27,738 bases of DNA from Acidobacteriaceae bacterium. GTDB lineage: Bacteria > Acidobacteriota > Terriglobia > Terriglobales > Acidobacteriaceae. The notes below the pieces were generated by a model. The model made no database searches, was not told the origin of the DNA, and saw only the letters and a program-made list of their open reading frames with translations. Each line of letters starts with the position of its first letter. Within the stretch, counting starts at the first letter, position 1. A program made the position numbers and the translations under genes. Location of the stretch: assembly GCA_003152795.1 (NCBI GenBank), contig PMBA01000387.1:1-27738 (forward strand), given 5' to 3'. Positions 7,914 through 14,805 of this stretch are shown here, in pieces.

Positions 7914-8360
7914 TCAGTACGGGTACACCGTCAGCGTCTTGTCTGACTTCTGCACGAACATGCGGGCATGCTCCGAGCGCTCGTTCACAACCACCTCCAC
8001 CACCACGCCTCCGCCCCCAAAACCCTTGGTGTTGGCCGATCCGTAGACCCTGTGGGATTTGACCAGCCCCCACTCGCCGCCCGGCCCCCAGTCGCGATAG
8101 AAGTCCGCATAGTTGTACTGAGAATATTTCTGCTGGTGCTGCTGCCACCCGGCATCGTTGAAGTAAATGCCGTACGCGGTTTCGTACTCCTGGTGCTGCA
8201 GCGCCGCGAAAAATTTGTCCACCGCATGCTCTTCCGGCCAGTTGCGATACGTCCAGGCCAGCGCCGCCAGCACGATCACGGCCACAACCGTCACGGCGAT
8301 CCTGATCTTCCGCCGTCGCGCCCGCGCGGGGTCATAGGTTGGAGCGTCAAGCAGGGTCAT
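7914..8360 (-). CDS. Hypothetical single-pass membrane protein
   Basis: I do not recognise the family of this 148-residue protein. It has an N-terminal basic stretch (ARARRRKIR), one transmembrane helix at about 20-37, and an exported domain rich in Tyr, Trp and Gln. The segment AVDKFFAALQHQEYETAYGIYF looks like the NTF2-like or DUF4864-type helix common in lipid-anchored or membrane stress proteins, and VVVEVVVNE is a typical following strand. This comparison is weak. The gene is convergent with fabD and divergent from cheY. Coding is supported by uniform composition, a good length and the membrane topology. Confidence 0.65.
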   Translation of the reverse strand: MTLLDAPTYDPARARRRKIRIAVTVVAVIVLAALAWTYRNWPEEHAVDKFFAALQHQEYETAYGIYFNDAGWQQHQQKYSQYNYADFYRDWGPGGEWGLVKSHRVYGSANTKGFGGGGVVVEVVVNERSEHARMFVQKSDKTLTVYPY

Positions 8361-8438
8361 AAACCTCCATCAAGCATAACGGATTTCCCGAAATTCGCCC
8401 ATCACCACTGGGCGGTGGACGGCCCCGCGCCAACTTGC

Positions 8439-8465
8439 TAAAGCGCCCCATCGAACTGCCGATGT
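8439..8465 (+). promoter_or_regulatory. Sigma-28 (FliA)-type promoter of cheY-cheX
   Basis: TAAAGCGC (8439-8446), an 11-bp spacer and GCCGATGT (8458-8465) match the flagellar sigma-28 consensus TAAAGTTT-N11-GCCGATAA. The first six bases of the -10 and the TAAAG of the -35 are exact. Transcription would begin about 65 bases before the cheY start. Confidence 0.75.
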
Positions 8466-8537
8466 ACATCAAGTCAGGTCGGAAAAATGGATCGCGGTTT
8501 CGTGGTGTAACCGCAAAACCGCAGAGTAGTAGGACCC

Positions 8538-8924
8538 ATGGATAAGATACGAGCGCTGATTGTGGATGACTCCTCAGTGATGCGCAAAATAGTCGAGCGT
8601 TCGCTCCGCCAGGCCGGCATCGATCTCGATAAGGTGGTCGAAGCCTCGAACGGGGCCGAAGCTCTGGTCGCGTTGCAGAACAACGTGGTCGACCTCATCC
8701 TGTGCGATATCAACATGCCCGTGATGGACGGGCTGGAATTTGTTCGCCAGGTCCACACCGTCGACAGCGCTAAAGACGTTCCCATCGTGATGATCACCAC
8801 CGAAGGCAGCGAATCGCATGTGGTGCAGGCGCTCACCGCCGGCGCTCGCGGATACATTCGCAAGCCCTTTACTCCCGATCAGGTGAAAGAACACGTCCTG
8901 CCTTTGCTGGGGAAGAAATCATGA
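8538..8924 (+). CDS. cheY: CheY-like chemotaxis response regulator
   Basis: The 128-residue protein is a stand-alone receiver domain. It has the acidic pair D10 and D11 (LIVDDSS), the phosphorylation site D57 in LILCDINMPVMDG, the switch Thr in VMITTEG (T87/T88) and the conserved K109 in YIRKPF. Phosphorylated CheY binds the flagellar switch and alters rotation. Its stop overlaps the cheX start (ATGA at 8921-8924), so the phosphatase is co-translated. A sigma-28-type promoter lies upstream, consistent with a flagellar role. It could in principle serve another CheA-linked output, but location and promoter argue for motility. Confidence 0.9.
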   Translation: MDKIRALIVDDSSVMRKIVERSLRQAGIDLDKVVEASNGAEALVALQNNVVDLILCDINMPVMDGLEFVRQVHTVDSAKDVPIVMITTEGSESHVVQALTAGARGYIRKPFTPDQVKEHVLPLLGKKS

Positions 8925-9403
8925 GCACCGATACCTCATTTGTCGTCCGATCCCACGAAGAAAACTGGCTCCCCGTTCTTGAACTTGCGGTCGAGGAGGT
9001 CTTCGAGATCATGCTGGGCTGCCGGGTCAAGCCGGTTGCGCCATCCGAGCAAACGCCGAACGCGGAATTCACCGCCATGATCGGCCTGGCCGGCGCGCTC
9101 TGCGGAATTCTGACCGTGAGTTGCGACGCCAAAACTGCCGCCCAGATCGCCAAGAGTATGTTGGGGGACACAGCCCAGTCCATGGAAGAGGTTGGGGACG
9201 CCCTCGGAGAGATCTGCAACATGATCGCCGGAAACTTCAAGAACAAGCTCGCCGGCACCGATGAACGTTGCATGTTGAGCGTGCCCACTGTCGTGAGCGG
9301 CGAAGAATACAGCTTCCATTCGCTGGCCGATGGGAATTCCGTGGAAACGGTTCTGCTATTCGAGGGCGCCCCCGTTGCTGTCCGCCTTCAACTGCAAAGC
9401 TGA
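8921..9403 (+). CDS. cheX: CheX-like CheY-P phosphatase (copy 1)
   Basis: The 160-residue protein belongs to the CheC/CheX/FliY phosphatase group, which dephosphorylates CheY-P. The catalytic ExxN motif is visible as E97 and N100 in ALGEICNMIAGNFKNKLAG. The domain also shows FTAMIGLAGALCGILTVSCD before it and VLLFEGAPVAVRLQL at the C-terminal strand. Only one ExxN helix is present, as in CheX. It overlaps cheY by four bases, which suggests a matched kinase-output and phosphatase pair. A second copy starting at 9716 is about 70% identical by hand alignment. Confidence 0.85.
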   Translation: MSTDTSFVVRSHEENWLPVLELAVEEVFEIMLGCRVKPVAPSEQTPNAEFTAMIGLAGALCGILTVSCDAKTAAQIAKSMLGDTAQSMEEVGDALGEICNMIAGNFKNKLAGTDERCMLSVPTVVSGEEYSFHSLADGNSVETVLLFEGAPVAVRLQLQS

Positions 9404-9420
9404 TCCCACACGCTCATTCC

Positions 9421-9719
9421 TCGACAAGGTGGCGGCGCCTCAAACGCGAACCGATGCGCGCACCTCGCGCCGAACCACGTGGCCGACCTCATCCTGCGCG
9501 ATATCGGCACGCGGTTGATGAAATGAGATGGAATTTATGCGCTACATCGCGATAGTAGAAGACGCCGGCAGGGTTCCCGTGGTGACCGTCCCCCCCGGCG
9601 GCAGCGAAGCGCGCGAACTGCGGACGCTGCCAGTTGGAACTCCCGCAGGCATGCGCAAGCCATTCGCTCCCAATCTAGTGAAGAAGCATGTATTCCGTTT
9701 ACTGGAGAGCAAACCATGA
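9421..9719 (+). pseudogene. Decayed second cheY copy
   Basis: The stretch between the two cheX genes aligns with cheY from its codon 30 to the end. It reads LDKVAAP (cf. LDKVVEA) in one frame, then HVADLILRDI (cf. VVDLILCDI) in a second frame that ends at TGA near 9524. The original C-terminus continues as EFMRYIAIVEDAGRVPVV, MRKPFAPNLVKKHVFRLL in a third frame (9528-9719). The first about 29 codons, including the D10/D11 pair, are missing, and the switch Thr is lost. Its final TGA overlaps the ATG of the second cheX exactly as in the intact pair. The surviving 63-codon frame could still be translated and couple to cheX copy 2. Confidence 0.8.
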
Positions 9720-10198
9720 CCGCGGGTGCGGCATGCGCGAAACCGTCTCCCGAACAGAACTGGCTGCCCATTCTCGAACGCGCGACGCAGGAAGTTTTTG
9801 AGATCATGCTCGGCTGCCAGGTCAAGCCCGCCGAACCCGCCGCGCCCAAACCGAAAGGCGGATTTACCGCCATCGTCGGCCTGGCTGGGGCTCTCTGCGG
9901 AGTTGTAACCCTCTGCTGCGCCCCGCAAACCGCCGGCCAGATTGCCAAGGGAATGTTGGGGGACACGGCCGACTCCGAACGAGAAGTAGTCGATGCCCTT
10001 GGAGAAATGTGCAACATGATCGCCGGAAACTTCAAGAACAAACTCGCCGGCACCGATGAACGATGCGTGTTGAGCGTGCCCAGCGTGGTCAGCGGCGGAG
10101 AATACAGCTTGCATTCGATGGCCGATGGCCATTCCGTGGAACTGGTACTGCTGTTTGAGAACGCACCGGTTGCCGTTTGCCTTCAACTCAAGCGCTAG
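9716..10198 (+). CDS. cheX: CheX-like CheY-P phosphatase (copy 2)
   Basis: The 160-residue paralog of the upstream cheX arose by tandem duplication. The ExxN motif is kept as E97 and N100 in ALGEMCNMIAGNFKNKLAG, and the block GTDERCVLSVPSVVSGGEY is almost unchanged. Divergence is concentrated in the linker at 40-50 and the first 14 residues. No intact cheY accompanies it, so it would act on the product of the upstream cheY or another receiver. Translation is probably coupled to the cheY remnant through the ATGA overlap at 9716-9719. The catalytic residues suggest it is still functional. Confidence 0.83.
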   Translation: MTAGAACAKPSPEQNWLPILERATQEVFEIMLGCQVKPAEPAAPKPKGGFTAIVGLAGALCGVVTLCCAPQTAGQIAKGMLGDTADSEREVVDALGEMCNMIAGNFKNKLAGTDERCVLSVPSVVSGGEYSLHSMADGHSVELVLLFENAPVAVCLQLKR

Positions 10199-10339
10199 TC
10201 CCGAAACCGGTCCCAGGTCTGACTGACCTGCCAGGTCTTCTGGTCCTCTCGCCGTTGGTGACAAACTGAGAACGCTCCGCCATGGGCTTCGCCAAAGGCT
10301 CCTCACCTGACACCAGACCTCCAGCTCTTTGCAGCAAAT

Positions 10340-10370
10340 TTTGCCGGGCTCGCCGGTTACGCCCGGCAAA
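10340..10370 (+). terminator. Strong GC-rich hairpin between cheX copy 2 and flgF
   Basis: TTTGCCGGGC pairs perfectly with GCCCGGCAAA across an 11-base loop. The stem is stable and lies about 140 bases after the cheX stop and upstream of the flgF promoter, so it would insulate the two transcripts. It lacks a long U-tract and could instead be a protein-binding palindrome, for example for an activator of the sigma-54 promoter. Confidence 0.5.
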
Positions 10371-10477
10371 GTATTCCTCGCCCGCGCACTCTAAGGCGTT
10401 TCCAATGTTCCGTTGCGGTGCGCCACCCCTAAGCGGTTTAGAACAAGCAAATTGTGAAAACACTCCCATCTTCATCA

Positions 10478-10493
10478 TGGCGCTTGGCTTGCA
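10478..10493 (+). promoter_or_regulatory. Sigma-54-type promoter upstream of flgF
   Basis: TGGCGCTTGGCTTGCA fits the RpoN consensus TGGCACG-N4-TTGCW, with the essential GG and GC exactly 10 bases apart. It differs at two less conserved positions. Transcription would start near 10504, about 15 bases before GTG 10519 and just before the AAGGAG ribosome-binding site. Sigma-54 control of rod and hook genes is common in flagellated bacteria. Confidence 0.6.
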
Positions 10494-10518
10494 TTGTGTC
10501 TTACCACAAGGAGCCTAC

Positions 10519-11292
10519 GTGGACAGTGGATTCTATGCAGCGTGCGCGGGTTTACGGGCGCAGAGCCAGGCGCTTGAAGTGGCGGCCCACAATCTCGCCA
10601 ATCTGAACACAGCCGGGTTTCGCGGTCAGCAGACAACCTTCCAGTCGCTGCTGGCGGTATCGCGGCCCCCGGTTTCGAATGCGCTCAGCCATGTGCTCGG
10701 CTCCGTGCTCAACTCGGCGACAAACAATTTCGGAGTGCTCGAAGGGACGCATTTGGATCTGACCGCGGGCAACCTCGAAGCGACCGGAAACCCGCTTGAC
10801 GTGGGCATCGAAGGCAGCGGCTTCTTTGCCGTTCAGACTGCCCAAGGCACCCGCTACACCCGTAACGGAAGCTTCCAGGTGTCGCGCAGCGGAGTCCTGG
10901 TGACCGCCGCCGGCGATCCGGTCCTCGGCGACCCCACGCTCGGCGCCAAGGGTGTAATCAACGTTCCCGCCGGCCACGTCTCCATCGCTTCCGATGGAAC
11001 CCTCTCCGTAAACGGCGCCGTCGCCGGCAGTATCCGCCTGTCTGATTTTGCCCCCGGCACCCGGCTCACCTCCGAAGGCGAAGCCCTCATCGCCGCCCCC
11101 GCGGGCAGCGCGATACCGGCGCAGCAGCCGTCCCTCCGCCAGGGCGCGCTCGAATCTTCCAATGTGAATTCCATCAGTTCGGTCGTCACCCTCATCGGAG
11201 TGCAGCGGCAGGCCGAAATGCTGCAGCGCGCCATGTCGCTGTTTGATACCGAATTTAACCGCATTGCCACCAGCGACCTGGCCAAGGTCTAG
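10519..11292 (+). CDS. flgF: Flagellar proximal rod protein FlgF
   Basis: The 257-residue protein begins SGFYAACAGLRAQSQALEVAAHNLANLNTAGFRG, the N-terminal helix motif of rod and hook proteins. It continues with NPLDVGIEGSGFFAVQTAQGTRYTRNGSF, the FlgE/F/G conserved block. The C-terminus RQGALESSNVNSISSVVTLIGVQRQAEMLQRAMSL is the axial coiled-coil helix. FlgF is a rod component exported by the flagellar type III system, so no Sec signal is expected. GTG 10519 is chosen because AAGGAG ends 5 bases before it and the family motif starts there. An open upstream extension from 10282 is not conserved-looking. Confidence 0.9.
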   Translation: MDSGFYAACAGLRAQSQALEVAAHNLANLNTAGFRGQQTTFQSLLAVSRPPVSNALSHVLGSVLNSATNNFGVLEGTHLDLTAGNLEATGNPLDVGIEGSGFFAVQTAQGTRYTRNGSFQVSRSGVLVTAAGDPVLGDPTLGAKGVINVPAGHVSIASDGTLSVNGAVAGSIRLSDFAPGTRLTSEGEALIAAPAGSAIPAQQPSLRQGALESSNVNSISSVVTLIGVQRQAEMLQRAMSLFDTEFNRIATSDLAKV

Positions 11293-11317
11293 CTGGCACG
11301 AATCTGGGAGGGTCAAA

Positions 11318-12109
11318 ATGTTTCGAGCACTTTACACCGCCGCCAGCGGAATGCAGGCGCAGCAAACCAATCTCGATACCATTGCCAACAATCTCTCCAA
11401 CTCCAGCACCGCCGGCTTCCAGAGCCGCCGCATGCAGTTCCAGGACCTCATTTACCAGAGCATGATCGTCCCCGGCGCCGCTGCCTCGCAGCAGACCACC
11501 GTAGCCACCGGACTCCAGGTGGGTCTCGGCACCCGCTCGGCGGCATCCGAAATCATTCAAACTCAGGGCGACCTGAGTGCCACCGGCAACCCGCTCGATC
11601 TCGCCGTCGAAGGGCAGGGACTGTTTCAGGTGCTCTTGCCCACCGGAGAAACCGCTTACACCCGCGGCGGCGCCTTCCACATGGACGCGCAAGGCAATGT
11701 GGTTACCGCCGACGGCAACCCGATCCAGCCCGCCTTGACCATCCCCGCCGGCGCCACCTCGGTCACCATCGCCGCCGATGGGACCGTGTCCGTCACCCTG
11801 GCCGGTCAAACCGCCGCCCAGCAGGTAGGCAGCCTCCAACTCGCCCTGTTTCCGAATCCCGGCGGATTAAACAGCGTTGGCAAGAACCTTTATCTCGCCA
11901 CCACCGCTTCCGGCGACGCCGCCGTCGGCACGCCCGGCGGCAGCGATGGGTTAGGACAGATCGAGCAAGGGTATCTCGAACAGTCCAACGTCAGCGTGGT
12001 CGACGAGTTCATCAACATGATCGTCGCCCAGCGCTCTTACGAAGCCAGTTCCCGCGTAGTCGAGGCCGCCAATCAGATGTTTCAACTGGTCAACCAGATG
12101 GGTAAGTAG
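11318..12109 (+). CDS. flgG: Flagellar distal rod protein FlgG
   Basis: The 263-residue protein is the distal rod subunit FlgG, exported by the flagellar type III apparatus. It shows MFRALYTAASGMQAQQTNLDTIANNLSNSSTAGF at the N-terminus, GNPLDLAVEGQGLFQVLLP with YTRGGAFHMDAQGN in the middle, and GYLEQSNVSVVDEFINMIVAQRSYEASSRVVEAANQMFQ at the C-terminus. Length and motifs are standard for FlgG. The gene follows flgF by 25 bp and has GGGAGG 5 bases before the ATG. It precedes flgA, so the rod and P-ring genes form one transcription unit. Confidence 0.97.
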   Translation: MFRALYTAASGMQAQQTNLDTIANNLSNSSTAGFQSRRMQFQDLIYQSMIVPGAAASQQTTVATGLQVGLGTRSAASEIIQTQGDLSATGNPLDLAVEGQGLFQVLLPTGETAYTRGGAFHMDAQGNVVTADGNPIQPALTIPAGATSVTIAADGTVSVTLAGQTAAQQVGSLQLALFPNPGGLNSVGKNLYLATTASGDAAVGTPGGSDGLGQIEQGYLEQSNVSVVDEFINMIVAQRSYEASSRVVEAANQMFQLVNQMGK

Positions 12110-12120
12110 GAGTACCGCCA

Positions 12121-12852
12121 GTGATTCGCCAATCTGTTTTCGCCCGCTGCCTCGTCGCCTTTGCCATCGTATCCGCCTCGTGCCCCACCACCGGGCTCCT
12201 GGCCGAACAGCCTCGCGCTCTGCCCGACCCGTCTCCAATTCCAGCAGCCCGGCAGCAGGTATGGCATGCCGTCGTGGCCGCCCTTCGCGAACAGGGCTCT
12301 TCCGAGCAACAGTTGCCTCGCTTCGGCGATATCGATCTGCCCGGCTCTTTGCCGGCGCTTGCCGGACGCACCCTGCGAGTCTCGTCCGCCTGCTGGGACG
12401 CGGGTCCTCGGCGTACCCAATTCCGCCTGGAATGCGGCGCACCCGGACAGTGTCTGCCGTTTCTGGTCTACGTTCACGACCCGGTTCATGACGCTGCCCG
12501 TAACGCGGTTCGCAGCGACGTTCGTAACGACGTCCGCAGCGACGTTCGTAAAGATGTTCATGATTCCGCAAGTGCGGGCCAGCAGGCCGCCTCGTGCCGG
12601 CCGGCCTCGGCATGGCGCCCGGCGCGAGACACCTCGCCGAAAGCTTCTCCGCAACGAATGTCGTCACCAACACTCCGTGCCGGAGAGCGCGCCACCGCCG
12701 TATTGCTCGCCGACCATTTGCGCATGACTGCCAATGTCACTTGTATCGACCCCGGCCGCGAAGGCCAGATCATCCGTGTGCGCGGCCCGGATGGGCACGT
12801 TTTCCGGGCGCGTATTTCCGGTCCCGGAAAGCTGGATGCTTTGCCGCGCTAA
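12121..12852 (+). CDS. flgA: FlgA, flagellar P-ring assembly chaperone
   Basis: The 243-residue protein has a signal-like N-terminus (FARCLVAFAIVSAS) and acts in the periplasm as the chaperone for P-ring assembly by FlgI. The recognisable part is the C-terminal SAF-like region, TLRAGERATAVLLADHLRMTANVTCIDPGREGQIIRVRGPDG, residues 185-225. An unusual stretch at about 122-150 consists of 8-residue repeats of the VRSDVRND type, from a 24-bp DNA repeat, and is followed by a Pro/Ser/Ala-rich linker. The GTG start is 12 bases after flgG. Position between flgG and flgH supports the call even though the N-terminal half is divergent. Confidence 0.8.
   Translation: MIRQSVFARCLVAFAIVSASCPTTGLLAEQPRALPDPSPIPAARQQVWHAVVAALREQGSSEQQLPRFGDIDLPGSLPALAGRTLRVSSACWDAGPRRTQFRLECGAPGQCLPFLVYVHDPVHDAARNAVRSDVRNDVRSDVRKDVHDSASAGQQAASCRPASAWRPARDTSPKASPQRMSSPTLRAGERATAVLLADHLRMTANVTCIDPGREGQIIRVRGPDGHVFRARISGPGKLDALPR
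12484..12563 (+). repeat. 24-bp tandem repeat within flgA
   Basis: About three copies of a 24-bp unit begin at 12484, 12508 and 12532, with GTTCATGA at both ends (12484 and 12556, 72 bp apart). The 17-mer CGCAGCGACGTTCGTAA is exact at 12511 and 12535. Being a multiple of three, it keeps frame and encodes a VRxD-rich insert of alternating charge. Confidence 0.85.
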
Positions 12853-12904
12853 CGATCGGTTGGTGAACTGCACCAGCCATTCGAAAGAGAAAGCGAGAGA
12901 CTGC

Positions 12905-13585
12905 GTGAAAACCGTACTGTGTTGCCTGGTCGTGTTGACGACGGTCTCGCTGAACGCGTCGAAACGGGATTCCCAGAACGACAGCCTGGCAAAATACCTG
13001 GCCCGGCTCCAGATGACGCAACCCGCTGCGCCCGCCCTTTCGCTGGGCAGCATCTGGGTGGATTCAGGACGCATGGCCTCTCTCAGCGCCGATTACAAGG
13101 CCATGATTACCGGCGACCTCATCACCATCGTCGTCGTCCAGGGCGTCATCTCCTCGAACGCCGGCGCGGTCAGCACCGATCGCACCTTCAGCGCCAGTTC
13201 GGGCGTCGATTCGCTCCCCGGCAAGCTCAAAGTCGGAGGCGCCGCCAACCTGCTGGGGCTGCATTCGGCCGAGAACCTGTCGGGCAAGGGGCAGGCCTCC
13301 TCGGCAACCAGTGTGACGACCACCCTGGCGGGTCGAGTGGTCGCGGTTCTCGCCGGCGGCAACCTGGTCGTCGAAGCCGAGCGCATCATCAACATGAACC
13401 ACGAGAAACAGACCATCGTGTTGCGCGGGGTCGTGCGCCGCGGCGATATTGGACCGAATAACACCGTCGCTTCAAACACCATCGGGAATCTCGAACTGGA
13501 GATCAAAGGCAAAGGCGTGATCTCGGACGGTGTCCGGCCGCCGCATCCGATCCTGCGCGCCATTTTGCGCATTCTGAATTTCTAG
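12905..13585 (+). CDS. flgH: Flagellar L-ring protein FlgH
   Basis: The 226-residue protein matches FlgH, which forms the L-ring in the outer membrane. It shows GSIWVDSGRMASLSADYKAMITGDLITIVVVQ, GRVVAVLAGGNLVVEAERIINMNHEKQTIVLRGVVRRGDI and SNTIGNLELEIKGKGVI. The frame is open from 12734, but the part before GTG 12905 overlaps flgA. The signal peptide (KTVLCCLVVLTTVSLNAS) has no clear lipobox; the only nearby cysteines are at 6 and 7, too early for lipidation, whereas typical FlgH is a lipoprotein. The ribosome-binding site is weak (GAGAG). Confidence 0.92.
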   Translation: MKTVLCCLVVLTTVSLNASKRDSQNDSLAKYLARLQMTQPAAPALSLGSIWVDSGRMASLSADYKAMITGDLITIVVVQGVISSNAGAVSTDRTFSASSGVDSLPGKLKVGGAANLLGLHSAENLSGKGQASSATSVTTTLAGRVVAVLAGGNLVVEAERIINMNHEKQTIVLRGVVRRGDIGPNNTVASNTIGNLELEIKGKGVISDGVRPPHPILRAILRILNF

Positions 13586-13598
13586 GAGCTTGATCCTC

Positions 13599-14717
13599 AT
13601 GAAAGCCGCTTCCGTCGCCGGCCTCCTCTTACTCGCGCTCCCGCTCGCGCTTTCCGGAACCCTCTCTGCCACCGATCCGGTCGCCATCAAAATCCGCGAT
13701 CTGACCAGCGTCGAAGGGGTGCGGGAAAATCCCCTCATCGGCTACGGCATGGTGGTTGGACTCACCCGTACCGGGGACAGCCAGCAGACCGTGTTCACCA
13801 CCCAGACCCTGGCCAACATCATGCAGCGCATGGGCGCGCAGATTCCGCCGCTCACGGCGCGCGTCGCCAATGTCGCGTCCGTGTTTGTTACCGCCAGCCT
13901 GCCCGCCTTCGCCCGGCCCGGCACCCAGGTCGATGTCACCGTCTCCTCCATCGGCGATGCCAAGAGCCTTGAAGGCGGCCTGCTCCTGCTCACTCCGCTC
14001 TATGGCGCCGATGGGCAGGTCTACGCCGCCGCCCAGGGGCCGGTCGCCGTCGGCGGCTATGCCGTCGGTGGCGCCGGCGCCAGCAAACAGCTGAATCATC
14101 CGACCGTCGGAAGAATTCCAGCGGGCGGCCGCGTGGAACGCAGTCTGGCTTTCGATTTCAACCGCCTGGCTCTGCTTTCCCTGCTCTTGCGCGAACCCGA
14201 TTTTTCCACCGCCGGCGACATCTCCACCGCCATCAATCGCGAATTCGGACACGCCGTCGCCAGCGCCCGCGACGGCGGACGCGTCGAAGTCGATCCCGCC
14301 GCAACCGGCCTGCAGAACCTGACCGCGCTGCTGGCGAGAATCGAGAATCTGACCGTGCCCGTGCAAAGACGCGCCCGGGTCGTGGTCAACGAACGCACTG
14401 GAACCATCGTGATGGGAAAAGACGTTCGTCTCGGGGCCGTGTCCATTCTGCATGGCGGGTTCTCGGTGCAGATCTCAACCGAGTATTCCGTTTCCCAGCC
14501 CGCCCCCCTCTCGTCTGGAAAAACCGAAGTCGTCGGCGACACGGAACTGAAGACCAAGGACAGCCCCGCAAAACGCCTCGAAATCGGCGAAGGCGCCAGC
14601 ATCGACCAACTGGTCAACGGATTGCAAAACATGGGTGCCACGGCGCGCGACGTGATCTCGATCCTGCAGGCGATTAAAGCCGCCGGCGCGCTTGATGCCG
14701 ACCTCGAGGTCATCTGA
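13599..14717 (+). CDS. flgI: Flagellar P-ring protein FlgI
   Basis: The 372-residue protein has a signal peptide (about 1-24) and then the FlgI signature KIRDLTSVEGVRENPLIGYGMVVGLTRTGD. Further conserved blocks are NVASVFVTASLPAFARPGTQVDVTVSSIGDA and LEGGLLLLTPLYGADGQVYAAAQGPVAVGG. The C-terminal region includes RARVVVNERTGTIVMG and IDQLVNGLQNMGATARDVISILQAIKAAGALDADLEVI. The protein builds the periplasmic P-ring around the rod. ATG 13599 is preferred over TTG 13590 because AGGAG lies 10 bases upstream of the ATG and only 1 before the TTG. It follows flgH by 13 bp. Confidence 0.97.
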   Translation: MKAASVAGLLLLALPLALSGTLSATDPVAIKIRDLTSVEGVRENPLIGYGMVVGLTRTGDSQQTVFTTQTLANIMQRMGAQIPPLTARVANVASVFVTASLPAFARPGTQVDVTVSSIGDAKSLEGGLLLLTPLYGADGQVYAAAQGPVAVGGYAVGGAGASKQLNHPTVGRIPAGGRVERSLAFDFNRLALLSLLLREPDFSTAGDISTAINREFGHAVASARDGGRVEVDPAATGLQNLTALLARIENLTVPVQRRARVVVNERTGTIVMGKDVRLGAVSILHGGFSVQISTEYSVSQPAPLSSGKTEVVGDTELKTKDSPAKRLEIGEGASIDQLVNGLQNMGATARDVISILQAIKAAGALDADLEVI

Positions 14718-14805
14718 TGCCAGTTGCCGCTCGCTGTTCCCGGCCGCCACAGGACCATTCGCATCATCAACGAACCACCAACTTACGCCCACGGGAGACA
14801 ATCTC

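Larger units (their letters stand above)
10199..10518. other. Intergenic region between cheX copy 2 and flgF
   Basis: This 320-bp gap has no convincing gene. It holds a perfect 10-bp inverted repeat, TTTGCCGGGC (10340-10349) and GCCCGGCAAA (10361-10370), with an 11-base loop. It also holds a sigma-54-like promoter at 10478-10493 close to flgF. The flgF frame stays open through much of it, but nothing upstream of 10519 looks like flagellar protein. Confidence 0.7.

Noticed and set aside
7899..7915. GTGATC repeat before the hypothetical membrane gene's stop
   Set aside because: Two GTGATC copies are 11 bp apart, which does not fit the 7-bp period and could be chance.
10282..10518. N-terminal extension of FlgF
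   Set aside because: The family motif begins right after GTG 10519, which has AAGGAG; the extension would also translate the palindrome and the promoter.
13629..14453. Minus-strand frame opposite flgI
   Set aside because: Antisense shadow of a well-conserved gene; glycine- and aspartate-rich as expected from reversed codons.
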